Positions 18,501 through 30,321 of a stretch of DNA of 64,000 nucleotides are shown here, in pieces (the stretch's first letter is position 1; every line of letters begins with the position of its first letter). The position numbers and the translations under genes were made by a program. Where the stretch lies: assembly GCA_950097015.1 (NCBI GenBank), contig CATNEN010000037.1, positions 2,345,501 through 2,409,500 on the forward strand, given 5' to 3'. The DNA is from Macrostomum hystrix. Taxonomy: Eukaryota; Platyhelminthes; Macrostomidae. Below the pieces are notes generated by a model. It ran no database searches. It was not told the origin of the DNA and saw only the letters and a list, made by a program, of their open reading frames with translations.

Positions 18501-21500
18501 AAGACTTTTGCAAACAAACAGCATGCGCTTCTTCATTGCATTAGATAGTTCGCAGTTTTTAGTTAACTAGTTTCAAGTTTGTTCAAATCATTTTGGGCGC
18601 CAATATGCAATCGATGCATTGGCTAGGAATTATTTGCATATATATTTGCGAATTGGTGGATAAAAAAGCATAATTTGCGTTCTAAAGGTTCGGAAAAGTT
18701 TCTGCGCCATTATTATTGTCTATAAAACTTTAACTTTATAAAGTTAAGCGTTTTATGACTGTTATTTTTTATTGTGCAGACAATTTTTTTTGCTTTAAAA
18801 TTTGGTTTACGTATATCGATTTTTTATTTCTGTCTAAACACGAATGACTAAAATGTAGGAGCACCGAAATCCTTTTTTGTTCCTCAGGTGAAAACCTGCT
18901 AACTATGTTGCACATGTTCAGGTGGGAAGCTGTCACATTCATTAGAACCTTCAGGTGGGAAGCTGTTACATTTATTAGATAAGAACCTTCAGGTGGGAAG
19001 CTGTTACATTCATTAGAACCTTCAGGTGTGAAGCTGTTACATTCATTAGAACCTTCAGGTGTGAAGCTGTTACATTCATTAGAACCTACATGTGGGAAGC
19101 TGTTACATTCATTAGAACCTTCAGGTGTGAAGCTGTTACATTCATTAGAACCTTCAGGTGGGAAGCTGTCAACCCCACAAGAACCTTCATGTGGGAAGCT
19201 GTTACATTCATTAGAACCTTCAGGTGGGAAGCTGTCACATTCATTAGAACCTTCGAGTGGGAAGCTGTTACATTCATTAGAACCTTCAGGTGGGAAGCTG
19301 TCACATTCATTAGAACCTTCGAGTGGGAAGCTGTTACATTCATTAGAACCTTCAGGTGGGAAGCTGTTACATTCATTAGAACCTTCAGGTGGGAAGCTGT
19401 CAACCCCACAAGAACCTTCATGTGGGAAGCTGTTACATTCATTAGAACCTTCAGGTGTGAAGCTGTTACATTCATTAGAACCTTCAGGTGGGAAGCTGTC
19501 ACATTCATTAGAACCTTCGAGTGGGAAGCTGTCAACCCCACAAGAACCTTCATGTGGGAAGCTTTTACATTCATTAGAACCTTCAGGTGTGAAGCTGTTA
19601 CATTCATTAGAACCTTCAGGTGGGAAGCTGTCACATTCATTAGAACCTTCGAGTGGGAAGCTGTTACATTCATTAGAACCTTCAGGTGGGAAACTGTCAC
19701 ATTCATTAGTACCTTCGAGTACGGGAAGCTGTCACATTCATTAGAACCTTCGAGTGGGAAGCTGTTACATTCATTAGAACCTTCAGGTGGGAAGCTGTCA
19801 ACCCCACAAGAACCTTCAAGTGGGAAGCTGTTACATTTATTAGAACCTTCAGGTGGGAAGCTGTCAACCCCACCAGAACCTTCAGGTGGGAAGCTGTTAT
19901 ATTCATTAGAACCTTCAGGTGGGAAGCTGTTACATTCATTAGAACCTTCGAGTGGGAAGCTGTCACATTCATTAGAACCTTCAGGTGGGAAGCTGTCAAC
20001 CCCACAAGAACCTTCAGGTGGGAAGCTGTTACATTCATTAGAACCTTCGAGTGGGAAGCTGTTACATTCATTAGAACCTTCAGGTGGGAAGCTGTCAACC
20101 CCACAAGAACCTTCAAGTGGGAAGCTGTTACATTTATTAGAACCTTCAGGTGGGAAGCTGTCAACCTCACAAGAACCTTCAGGTGGGAAGCTGTCACATT
20201 CATTAGAACCTTCGAGTGGGAAGCTGTTACATTCATTAGAACCTTCAGGTGGGAAGCTGTCAACCCCACAAGAACCTTCAAGTGGGAAGCTGTTACATTT
20301 ATTATAACCTTCAGGTGGGAAGCTGTCAACCCCACCAGAACCTTCAGGTGGGAAGCTGTTATATTCATTAGAACCTTCAGGTGGGAAGCTGTTACATTCA
20401 TTAGAACCTTCGAGTGGGAAGCTGTCACATTCATTAGAACCTTCAGGTGGGAAGCTGTCAACCCCACAAGAACCTTCAGGTGGGAAGCTGTCACATTCAT
20501 TAGAACCTTCGAGTGGGAAGCTGTTACATTCATTAGAACCTTCAGGTGGGAAGCTGTCAACCCCACAAGAACCTTCAAGTGGGAAGCTGTTACATTCATT
20601 AGAACCTTCAGGTGGGAAGCTGTCAACCCCACCAGAACCTTCAGGTGGGAAGCTGTTATATTCATTAGAACCTTCAGGTGGGAAGCTGTTACATTCATTA
20701 GAACCTTCGAGTGGGAAGCTGTCACATTCATTAGAACCTTCAGGTGGGAAGCTGTCAACCCCACAAGAACCTTCAGGTGGGAAGCTGTTACATTCATTAG
20801 AACCTTCAGGTGGGAAGCTGTTACATTCATTAGAACCTTCAGGTGGGAAGCTGTTACATTCATTAGAACCTTCATGTGGGAAGCTGTCAACCCCACAAGA
20901 ACCTTCAAGTGGGAAGCTGTTACATTTATTAGAACCTTCAGGTGGGAAGCTGTCAGCCCCGTCAGAATCTCCAGGCAAAAGATGATCAGGTATTAGATAA
21001 AAATGATGAACAAATCAAATGCAGTCAGGTTAAAATGATCGCTCACCTCGCAGTGAATAGTCAGTCTGTCTTCTGGCAAGAGGCCGTTGGCTTCGTCCAT
21101 TAGAAAATCACGCCGAATAAACTTTTTGAAGCCCCAATCTTTGCCCTGAATGAAACGATAGGCTCGCTGGCTCTCTGTGTGAATTGGAAATCAAACAGGA
21201 AGTTATTTTGTAAGTTTGAGAAAAACTAACTGGTTTTATGGAATTGGCATACCGATAGCTAATTGGCATATTCGTTAGCTTCTTCAAATTCGTTAGTTGC
21301 TATCCTTCAATTCGTTAGTTACTTTTCACAATTCGTTAGTTGCTTTCCTTCAATTCGTTAGTTGCTATCCATCAATTCTTTAGTTGCTATCCATCAATTC
21401 TTTAGTTGCTATCCATCAATTCGTTAGTTGCTATCCATCAATTCTTTAGTTGCTATCCCACAATTCGTTAGTTGCTATCCATCAATTCGTTAGTTGCTAT

Positions 21501-24500
21501 CCATCAATTCTTTAGTTGCTATCCATCAATTCGTTAGTTGCTATCCCACAATTCGTTAGTTGCTATCCCACAATTCGTTAGTTACTTTTCACAATTCGTT
21601 AGTTGCTATCCCACAATTTGTTAGTTGCTATCCATCAATTCTTTAGTTGCTATCCATCAATTCGTTAGTTGCTATCCATCAATTCGTTAGTTGCTATCCA
21701 TCAATTCTTTAGTTGCTATCCATCAATTCGTTAGTTGCTATCCCACAATTCGTTAGTTGCTTTCCTTCAATTCGTTAGTTGCTATCCATCAATTCGTTAG
21801 TTGCTATCCATCAATTCGTTAGTTGCTATCCTTCAGTTCGTTAGTTGCTATCCCACAATTCGTTAGTTACTTTTCACAATTCGTTAGTTGCTATCCTTCA
21901 ATTCGTTAGTTACTTTTCACAATTCGTTAGTTGCTTTCCTTCAATTCGTTAGTTGCTATCCATCAATTCTTTAGTTGCTATCCATCAATTCGTTAGTTGC
22001 TATCCATCAATTCGTTAGTTGCTATCCATCAATTCGTTAGTTGCTATCCCACAATTCTTTAGTTGCTATCCATCAATTCGTTAGTTGCTATCCATCAATT
22101 CGTTAGTTGCTATCCATCAATTCGTTAGTTGCTATCCATCAATTCTTTAGTTGCTATCCTTCAATTCGTTAGTTGCTATCCCACAATTCGTTAGTTACTT
22201 TTCACAATTCGTTAGTTGCTTTCCTTCAATTCGTTAGTTGCTATCCATCAATTCGTTAGTTGCTATCCATCAATTCTTTAGTTGCTATCCATCAATTCGT
22301 TAGTTGCTATCCATCAATCCGTTAGTTGCTATCCATCAATTCGTTAGTTGCTATCCATCAATTCGTTAGTTGCTATCCATCAATTCGTTATGCTATCCAT
22401 CAATTCGTTAGTTGCTATCCATCAATTCGTTAGTTGCTATCCATCAATTCGTTAGTTGCTATCCCACAATTCGTTAGTTGCTATCCATCAATTCGTTAGT
22501 TGCTATCCATCAATTCTTTAGTTGCTATCCCACAATTCGTTAGTTACTTTTCACAATTCGTTAGTTGCTTTCCTTCAATTCGTTAGTTCCTATCCATCAA
22601 TTCGTTAGTTGCTATCCATCAATTCTTTAGTTGCTATCCATCAATTCGTTAGTTGCTATCCCACAATTCGTTAGTTGCTTTCCTTCAATTCGTTAGTTGC
22701 TTTCCTTCAATTCGTTAGTTGCTATCCATCAATTCGTTAGTTGCTATCCATCAATTCTTTAGTTGCTATCCATCAATTCGTTAGTTGCTATCCCACAATT
22801 CGTTAGTTGCTATCCATCAATCCGTTAGTTGCTATCCATCAATTCGTTAGTTGCTATCCCACAATTCGTTAGTTGCTATCCATCAATTCGTTAGTTGCTA
22901 TCCCACAATTCGTTAGTTGCTATCCATCAATTCGTTAGTTGCTATCCCACAATTCGTTTCTTTTTATACTAAAATTTACTAGTGTAAGTTTTTAAGTTAA
23001 GTGTAGTGTAGTGCAATTTATTGTTTCGCTTTGTCGGTGGGATAAGAAAGACTAGTTTAGTACACAGTAAAATTCCAGTTAAAAATTGTAAAGCCATTTA
23101 AGAATTTTGACTGAGTGTGTCGCTAGTACGCGTGTATTTTAAAGTTTACATGGGCGCAGCGGACTAGAACTACTGGCGGGCAGTTAGATAAAAAGAGTAA
23201 GACAGAGACAGACTGAGCGGTGGTTACCGGGCAGTTAGGAGCGGGTGGAGCCAGTTGGATATTTAAGGGCACGCGCACTTTGTACTTTATTAATCTAATA
23301 AGCTAGCAACTCGTGCTTAACATATTCATATTGTGTAAATTAAAGTGCGCAGAACAAATTTTGTCTAAAAATAGAATTAGCTTTTTAACTAAAAAATGAT
23401 TCTCCGCTGCATTTCCACCATTATATAAGAGCTGAGTGTACTCTGCAAGCGATACGATTGTGAACCATCCCCTATGTTCCTATATTGTCTTTATTAGTTC
23501 TTTGCCATTTGTAAGTAATTACTCTACGAGAACTCAATTTTGTTAGTTTTCCATCGCCAAACTAGTTTTCGTCCTTTAATCATTTAATCATCTCTAGTAT
23601 GCCATTTAGCCTTCTATCCCAGACTAAAATACGTTAATTAATACCTATAATTAAGTTCATTTTTATCCTTAAACGGTTACTTTCTATTTCTTAATTCGTA
23701 AGTTTTAAATTCAAGTATTCGTATTTTTTTGTTCAACTAGTTATTTTCAAGTTATCGAATTCAGTACTCTCTCGAACTCGCTAGTTTTTATCCCTAAATC
23801 GTTACTTTTACTAAAATCGGTAGTTTTCTATCTTACATCTTACAACACATTTTTTCTGTTGTAAAAATTATCCCTATTTTCTGTTGGATTTTTTCCCTTA
23901 GAACATGCGATGCATAGAAACAGAAAAGCAAAATTGACAGGCCCAAGCCACTCACCCATTGCTTTAGTCTCCTCTCGTTTCGCATTGAGTAGGGAAAATT
24001 TGAACTTTGCTCGAACTTCATTCTTGCTGCCGCAGCTAACAAGCAGCAGGTAGAGTGACAGGTAATCTTTGCTTTCCTCATCTAAGCCTTTCGGGTTGAT
24101 TCGCAGACACCTGTATTTAAGTTTTGAAGAGTTAAAAAGAGTTTAAAGAGTACTTTATGAGCGCGCATGTACTCTTAGCCGCTTGGGTAAAGGAAACAGG
24201 TTGTAATTAAATATAGAAATACGGATCGGTAAAAATCTGTCGATCGTTCTCTAATGATGCCTCCTACTTCCCCTTGTAGTTAATTAAGGCACGCCACTTT
24301 TAGCCTCCAGTTGATCTGGAATATAAATTAGCTGAGCTTTTTCATCTTTCTTAATCAATATCTTGATCAGAATATTAGTGGACAAGGAAAAGCACACCAA
24401 TGTGTGCTCGGTGTGCCAAATTAAAAATTACGACTTGGGTAGATTAGATAAGGAGAAATACAACACGAGAGACAGGGAGAGATGAGACGGAGAGATGAAA

Positions 24501-27500
24501 CATGGAGATGTGAGACAATGAGATATGAGACAGGGGGAGATGAGACATGGAGATGTGAGACAATGAGATATGAGACAGCAGGAGATGAGACAGGGAGAGA
24601 TGAGACAGGGAAGAGATTTGACAGGGGAGATATGAGACAGGGAGAGATGAGATAAGGGAGAGATGAGACAGGGGAGAGATGAGACAGGGGAGAGATGAGA
24701 CAAGGGAGAGATGAGTCACGGGAGAGATGAGACACGGGAGAGATAATACACAGGAGAGATGAGACACGGGAGAGATGAGACAAGGGAGAGATGAGACAAG
24801 GGAGAGATGAGACACGGGAGAGATGAGACAAGGGAGAGATGAGACAAGGGAGAGATGAGACACGGGAGAGATGAGACACGGGAGAGATGAGACAGGGGAG
24901 AGATGAGACAGGGGAGAGATGAGACACGGGAGAGATGAGACATGGGAGAGATGAGACACGGGAGAGATGAGACACGGGAGAGATGAGACAAGGGAGAGAT
25001 GAGACAAGGGAGAGATGAGACACGGGAGAGATGAGACAAGGGAGAGATGAGACACGGGAGAGATGAGACACGGGAGAGATGAGACACGGGAGAGATGAGA
25101 CAGGGGAGAGATGAGACACGGGAGAGATGAGACACGGGAGAGATGAGACACGGGAGAGATGAGACAGGGGAGAGATGAGACAGGGGAGAGATGAGACAGG
25201 GGAGAGATGAGACAGGGAGAGATGAGACAGAGAGAGATGAGACACGGGAGAGATGGGAGGCGGGAGAGATTAGAAGCGGGATAGATAAGAGGCAAGACAG
25301 GGACAGGGGAGAGTATTTGAGTGTGTTAAAAGTGGCCGTGTTTGGTTCTAGAATTCTCGAATCATTTAAATAGTCTTTGTATGTTTAATATAATATTAGT
25401 GCAAAATCAACATACTGAAATGTCAACTATTATAAAGCAAATTTACATAAAGGAAGAAATCTATCGCTTAAATTTTACGACCATAGAGCGAACATAAACT
25501 ATAGTACTAAACTGTATTAAGTAAAGTGGATCTCCTTTGACGATGTTTGATTTGGGGCAGCCATGAAACTGGGAGAAGGATAGATAGATAGAAGAGGTTG
25601 TTAAACAAGACATAAAAGATCAAGCAGACATTGATGCCATATTCGAAAACAGACTGCCCAGGTCCCGTTAATGCATTTTTCAAGTAGCAGGCTATAGATT
25701 TCTGAAATAAAAAAACTAACTTAATCCTGAACTGAATGTATTGATTCTCTAGGCCTCCACGAGTACTTTTCATTACATTACAAGCTGCATTTGATGGTCA
25801 TTTAACTCTATTTTTTATAGTACAAGAAGGTTTTGCAATCGACTGGAGTTGGAAAAATTTTTAAGTCGATTGGGGAGGACGCCAGGGCACAATCAACAAC
25901 TCAAAGAGGATCTGGTCAGAAGCAGAGAAACACAAAGCGATTGTGAATCCTATTTATTTCTTTATGCTTTCGCCATTTCTTGCGTGAACTATCTTTGTTA
26001 GAGTTGAGACTAGTTTAAGAGGCTGACAAAGCATTGCATGGCGGCATCGATTACAAAAGAGCTAAAAATATAGAGGCAGTCGGACAGAAAGTTTAGAGAA
26101 AAGAAGAAAATTTCTTCCTCTTTTTTCTCAAAGCACAGGCAAATTAAGGGAACTTCGAAGATGCGGTCGAAAGAGTTCATAAGATTGTTCCTTTGTACAT
26201 ATCTATTGCCAACCTCAGGAGACTGGCTTTAAGTCTAATCGCCCACCCAAACCAGTGTCAAGTAAGGTTATCGGGGTCGCTCATACACACACAGAGAGAG
26301 ATAGAGGGACACACCATCCCCTTCTCTATTTTCTCCGACCCCTATTTTCGTACCTCATGCAACTCTCTAAACTATACCCAACCTAATATATGCGTCCCTC
26401 AGAAACTTCATAGCATTGGCCTGTTCAGCAAACAGTTGCAGCATTTTGTCTCAACTTCTCTTCAAAGTCTAAGGCCACACACACACAGCCAGCTTACAAC
26501 TGATCCCAGTGTGTGTGCCTGTATGTCCTGGTCTGATTAGAATATGGGAGAAGGCTGTTGGGGTTGAAAAAAGGGGAAAGAGAAAGTGGAGAGAGAGAGA
26601 GAGCTGGTTTTAGGGTCACCAACGAAAGGACACAGGAATGCTCTCCTTACTTAACCTCGACCGAAACTTTTCATTTTGTTTACTATTTCAACAAGTATTT
26701 CATTTTATAACTTATTATTTAACCACTACTAATTATATAATAATGGTACTATGCTTCTCGATCGGTCTATCTATGCTTCTCTATCACTGTCACTCTACGC
26801 TTCTCTATCACTGTCACTCTATGCTTCTCTATCACTGTCACTCTACGCTTCTCTATCACTGTCACTCTATGCTTCTCTATCACTGTCACTCTATGCTTCT
26901 CTATCACTGTCTCTCTATGCTTCTCTATCACTGTATCTCTATGCTTCTCTCTCACTGTCTCTCTATGCTTCTCTATCACTGTCTCTCTATGCTTCTCTAT
27001 CAATGTCACTCTATGCTTCTATATCACTGTCTCTCTATGCTTCTCTATCACTGTCACTCTATGCTTCTATATCACTGTCTCTCTATGCTTCTCTATCACT
27101 GTCTCTCTATGCTTCTATATCACTGTCTCACTATGCTTCTCTATCACTGTCACTCTATGCTTCTATATCACTGTCTCTCTATGCTTCTCTATCACTGTCT
27201 CTCTATGCTTCTCTATCACTGTCACTCTACGCTTCTCTATCACTGTCTCTCTATGCTTCTCTATCACTGTCACTCTATGCTTCTCTATCACTGTCACTCT
27301 ATGCTTCTCTATCACTGTCACTCTATGCGTCTCTATCACTGTCTCTCTATGCTTCTCTATCACTGTCTCTCTATGCTTCTCTATCAATGTCACTCTATGC
27401 TTCTCTATCACTGTCTCACTATGCTTCTCTATCACTGTCACTCTATGCTTCTCTATCACTGTCTCTCTATGCTTCTCTATAACTGTCTCTATATGCTTCT

Positions 27501-30321
27501 CTATCGCTGTCTCTATGCTTCTCTATCACTGTCTCTCTATGCTTCTCTATCACTGTCACTCTATGCTTCTCTATCACTGTCACTCTATGCTTCTCTATCA
27601 CTGTCACTCTACGCTTCTCTATCACTGTCTCTCTATGCTTCTCTATCACTGTCACTCTACGCTTCTCTATCACTGTCACTCTATGCTTCTCTATCACTGT
27701 CACTCTACGCTTCTCTATCACTGTCTCTCTATGCTTCTCTATCACTGTCTCTCTATGCTTCTCTCTCACTGTCTCTCTATGCTTCTCTATCACTGTCTCT
27801 CTATGCTTCTCTCTCACTGTCTCTCTATGTTTCTCTATAAATGTCTCTCTATGCTTCTCTCTCACTGTCTCTCTATGCTTCTCTATCACTGTCTCACTAT
27901 GCTTCTCTATCACTGTCTCTCTATGCTTCTCCATCACTGTCACTCTATGCTTCTATATCACTGTCTCTCTATGCTTCTCTATAACTGTCTCTATATGCTT
28001 CTCTATCACTGTCTCTATGCTTCTCTATCACTGTCTCTCTATGCTTCTCTATCACTGTCACTCTATGCTTCTCTATCACTGTCTCTCTATGCTTCTCTAT
28101 AACTGTCTCTATATGCTTCTCTATCACTGTCTCTATGCTTCTCTATCACTGTCTCTCTATGCTTCTCTATCACTGTCTCTCTATGCTTCTCTATCACTGT
28201 CACTCTATGCTTCTCTATCACTGTCTCTCTATGATTCTCTCTATCTCATTGCCATTTCCTCGTCGTGTTCATTAGATCTTTCTTTCCATCGCTTTATGCC
28301 TGTCCGGCCATCTTCGCAATCAAAATAAAAAACAGCTAAGCATAACAAGACACGAGGCTAAATCTAGCTCAACAACCAATGGGGTGTTAGCTACCCGAGT
28401 GATGGGGTTGCACTTTTAGCAAACTACTGGGAGCGTGCTCAATAACAATGTTTCAAAATAATAAATAGCTAGATGAATATTTTTTAACCTTTGACAATCC
28501 TTTCAAGGAATGCTCATAACTCGGCCATACTAAACAAGCGTTTTGTAAGTCTCACCATTTGAATTTGTCATTTGGTCCAGCGGAAAATGTGGACGACTTT
28601 AGCACTTCGCCCATCTCCTCCCTACAGAAACTGAAATTGTTGATGCTCCACATATAGGTGAACTTGGTGACCTTGACCTGTGTGTAGCACCAGTTCTCCG
28701 CCACAGGGGCGCCGCCAAGGTCAGGTGGCTGACCTGGACTGCCAGGCCGAGACAGAGGCGGTCCGCCAGCAGAGCTGGGATCATTGGTGGAATCCAGTAT
28801 CGGCGGCAGGCGCAGCGGCGGCGGCTGGGGCTCCATCACGGCTGGCAGCACCTGGAAGCCGGCGAATGGTTGAAGGTTGGGTGAATGCTGGAGCTTGGGG
28901 TAGACTGGAAGATATTGGCAATCCTGGGGATCTTGGGAAATCCAGGAGATCTTGGGAAATCCAGGAGATCTTGGGAAATCTAGGAGATCTTGGGGAATCC
29001 TGGGGATCTTGGAAAGTTCTGAGAATCTTGGGAAATCCTAGGGATCTTGGGAAATCCAGGAGATCTTGGTAGATCCAGGAAATCCTGGGGATCTTGGAAA
29101 ATCCTGGGGATCTTGGGAAATCCTGGGGATCTTGGGAAATCCTGGGGATCTTAGGAAATCCTGGGGATCTTGGAAATCCAGGAGATCTTGGGAAATCCAG
29201 GAGATCTTGGGAAATCCAGGAGATCTTGGGAAATCTAGGAGATCTTGGGGAATCCTGGGGATCTTGGAAAGTTCTGAGAATCTTGGGAAATCCTAGGGAT
29301 CTTGGGAAATCCAGGAGATCTTGGTAGATCCAGGAAATCCTGGGGATCTTGGAAAATCCTGGGGATCTTGGGAAATCCTGGGGATCTTGGGAAATCCTGG
29401 GGATCTTAGGAAATCCTGGGGATCTTGGAAATCCAGGAGATCTTGGGAAATCCAGGAGATCTTGGGAAATCCAGGAGATCTTGGGAAATCTAGGAGATCT
29501 TGGGGAATCCTGGGGATCTTGGAAAGTTCTGAGAATCTTGGGAAATCCTAGGGATCTTGGGAAATCCAGGAGATCTTGGTAGATCCAGGAAATCCTGGGA
29601 TCTTGGAAAATCCTGGGGATCTTGGGAAATCCTGGGGATCTTGGGAAATCCTGGGGATCTTAGGAAATCCTGGGGATCTTGGAAATCCAGGAGATCTTGG
29701 GAAATCCAGGAGATCTTGGGAAATCCAGGAGATCTTGGGAAATCTAGGAGATCTTGGGGAATCCTGGGGATCTTGGAAAGTTCTGAGAATCTTGGGAAAT
29801 CCTAGGGATCTTGGGAAATCCAGGAGATCTTGGTAGATCCAGGAAATCCTGGGGATCTTGGAAAATCCTGGGGATCTTGGGAAATCCTGGGGATCTTGGG
29901 AAATCCTGGGGATCTTAGGAAATCCTGGGGATCTTGGGAAATCCTGGGGATCTTGGGAAATCCTGGGGATCTTGGGAAATCCTGGGGATTTTTTGTTAAA
30001 TCTCACTTGCTGCGGAGGCTGCGGTGGCTGCTGCTGCTGCAGCTGTGGCTGAAGAGGTGGTGGCTCCGATCTGTGATGATGGCTCAAGCCGCTGTACAGC
30101 TGGTACTGCTGCTGCTGTTGCTGTTGCTGCTGGTATTGGCTGAACTGGCTGCCGCTATTGCGCTGCTGCTGCAGCTGCTGATGGTGATGATGCTGCTGAA
30201 ATGAATGCTGATGCTGGTGCTGGTGCAGAAGCTGCTGCGGCTGCTGCTGAAGCTGCTGTAGCTGGCCTAAAGACGAAGAGTCAGCCACTGTGACGGCTTG
30301 TAGTTGCGCTTTAACTGGCGC
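12266..30321 (-). CDS. SPOP: SPOP-type MATH-BTB adaptor of a cullin-3 ubiquitin ligase (seven recognised exons, start codon not found)
   Basis: SPOP recruits substrates through its MATH domain and binds CUL3 through its BTB domain, in the nucleus. Exons in transcript order are 30007-30321, 28556-28851, 23956-24110, 21047-21174, 16224-16427, 14165-14344 and 12266-12532. Phases agree throughout and give 514 residues plus stop. The MATH domain begins at ENWCYTQVK; the substrate-groove segments [23 protein letters not shown] and GKDWGFKKF are intact. BTB follows ([27 protein letters not shown]), then a BACK-like region and the C-terminal basic tail [11 protein letters not shown], a likely nuclear signal. 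The Q/H/P-rich N-terminus is unlike vertebrate SPOP (374 aa) but recalls long isoforms of fly roadkill. Its first exon has no ATG in frame before the acceptor, so a 5' exon is missing from this model. The identity is certain; only the 5' end is open. Confidence 0.95.
12575..13795. repeat. Minisatellite, 24-bp unit, about 50 copies (SPOP last intron)
   Basis: The unit is based on gataattatagtgggtaagg plus four bases. Variants (GGGTAAAAGC, GTGCGTAAGG, AATTTAGTGAG) occur in patterned runs; a multi-unit higher-order pattern with GTGCG is clear from about 13300 to 13780. The array starts about 40 bp from the exon acceptor. Confidence 0.96.
13796..14163. other. SPOP intron sequence, no gene seen
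   Basis: AT-rich intron between the 24-bp array and the BTB exon donor. Confidence 0.5.
14165..14344 (-). CDS. SPOP: SPOP exon: second half of BTB domain
   Basis: It encodes [17 protein letters not shown], then [15 protein letters not shown] and [16 protein letters not shown], the CUL3-contact part of BTB. Acceptor TTTAG is followed directly by GCC ATG; the donor GTGAGT starts at 14164. It is exactly 60 codons. Confidence 0.95.
14366..16170. repeat. Minisatellite, 33-bp unit, about 54 copies, filling one SPOP intron
   Basis: The unit contains tcagctgacattcctacaaa followed by tccattcagtgtc. TTTAAA/CTACAA and GACATT/GATATT variants are interspersed. The array occupies almost the whole 1,878-bp intron (14345-16222), leaving about 20 bp at the acceptor side and 50 bp at the donor side. 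Its length divisible by 3 makes 600-residue false frames on both strands. Confidence 0.97.
16224..16427 (-). CDS. SPOP: SPOP exon: first half of BTB domain
   Basis: It encodes [20 protein letters not shown], then [25 protein letters not shown] and [15 protein letters not shown]. Acceptor CCCCCAG and donor GTTAGT (16223) bound 68 codons, phase 0 at both ends. Confidence 0.95.
16570..17770. repeat. Minisatellite, 21-bp unit, about 57 copies (SPOP intron)
   Basis: The unit is gacccgattcttgaatctaa plus one base. CCGATT, CCAATT, CCGCTT and CCAACT variants occur in blocks; the CCAACT class is clustered near 17080-17290. The apparent DPILESK repeat proteins are artefacts. Confidence 0.97.
18015..18250. 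repeat. Minisatellite, 33-bp unit, about 7 copies (SPOP intron)
   Basis: The unit contains atcacaaccatctcaccctt followed by cagcgcgttcttg. Its sequence is unrelated to the other two 33-bp arrays in the gene. Confidence 0.95.
18251..18910. other. SPOP intron sequence, no gene seen
   Basis: AT-rich intron sequence between two arrays; no exon-like or RNA-gene signal recognised. Confidence 0.5.
18915..20965. repeat. Minisatellite, 33-bp unit, about 62 copies with patterned variants (SPOP intron)
   Basis: Units contain aggtgggaagctgttacatt, then cattagaaccttc. A second class replaces the middle with caaccccacaagaacc. The two classes and the TTCAGG/TTCGAG variants recur in the same order, so larger blocks have been copied as units. 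Confidence 0.97.
21047..21174 (-). CDS. SPOP: SPOP exon: end of MATH domain
   Basis: The acceptor CACACAG completes a Glu codon. It encodes [19 protein letters not shown], then [19 protein letters not shown] and IHCE, ending in phase 0 at donor GTGAGC (21046). The substrate-contact Trp and Phe (DWGF) are conserved. At 128 bases this exon is easily missed. Confidence 0.95.
21265..22960. repeat. Minisatellite, 22-bp unit, about 77 copies (SPOP intron)
   Basis: The unit is based on ttcgttagttgctatccatc plus two bases. Variants include TTCTTTAG, CCCACAA and GTTACTTTTCACAA. It lies just upstream of the MATH exon at 21047-21174 in transcript direction. Confidence 0.97.
22961..23954. other. SPOP intron sequence, no gene seen
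   Basis: AT-rich sequence with no conserved open frame. It is the donor-proximal 1 kb of the intron between the two central MATH exons. Confidence 0.5.
23956..24110 (-). CDS. SPOP: SPOP exon: central MATH domain
   Basis: It is read from acceptor TACAG to donor GTGAGT in the frame set by the split Trp codon. It encodes [20 protein letters not shown], then [19 protein letters not shown] and [12 protein letters not shown]. The Tyr and Phe residues of the substrate groove are present. The gene's own frame is short here, and the longer open frame over this spot is a shadow. Confidence 0.95.
24440..25290. repeat. Minisatellite, 16-bp unit, about 53 copies (SPOP intron)
   Basis: The unit is gacacgggagagatga with CACGGG, CAAGGG and CAGGGG variants. 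Left copies (24470-24700) are more degenerate. The false Ser/Leu/Pro frames on the minus strand come from three units per 48 bases. Confidence 0.95.
25300..26745. other. SPOP intron sequence, no gene seen
   Basis: Unique AT-rich sequence with simple CA/GA-rich patches near 26280-26320 and 26575-26605. No exon-like segment was recognised. Confidence 0.5.
26750..28245. repeat. Minisatellite, 24-bp unit, about 62 copies (SPOP intron)
   Basis: The unit is based on tatgcttctctatcactgtc plus four bases, with CACTC, TCTC and TCAC endings. Blocks of variants recur (compare 27480-27520, 27975-28015 and 28100-28140), showing segmental copying. In the SPOP transcript the array is purine-rich. Confidence 0.96.
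28556..28851 (-). CDS. SPOP: SPOP exon: linker and start of MATH domain
   Basis: It encodes a proline-rich linker ([17 protein letters not shown]), then [17 protein letters not shown] and [19 protein letters not shown], the first MATH strands. It ends with TG of a split Trp codon at donor GTGAGA (28555). The internal Met (MEPQPPP) is an alternative start that would give a protein close to vertebrate SPOP in length. Confidence 0.93.
28890..29995. repeat. Minisatellite with about 18-bp subunit inside a 255-bp higher-order repeat (SPOP intron)
   Basis: Subunits alternate between aaatcctggggatcttggg and aaatccaggagatcttggg. The order of variants repeats every 255 bp: the segments starting near 29066 and 29321 translate identically, and a third near 29576 differs by a base loss. 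The array fills nearly the whole intron between the Q-rich exon and the first MATH exon. Confidence 0.95.
30007..30321 (-). CDS. SPOP: SPOP N-terminal glutamine/histidine-rich exon
   Basis: In frame it reads [20 protein letters not shown], then long Q, H and P runs ending QPPQPPQQ. The donor GTGAGA starts at 30006 in phase 0 and fits the next exon exactly. The proposed acceptor (AATTAG before 30321) has a poor pyrimidine tract, so the 5' boundary is tentative. A GTG, not ATG, lies at 30288, so translation must start further upstream or at the Met in the next exon. Confidence 0.7.

Noticed and set aside
19028..20978. Frames of up to 630 codons with [11 protein letters not shown] or [11 protein letters not shown] repeats
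   Set aside because: 33-bp intronic array; the same DNA gives repeat proteins in several frames on both strands.
26638..28328. Leu/Ser/Tyr-rich repeat proteins resembling membrane proteins
   Set aside because: 24-bp intronic array between two SPOP exons.
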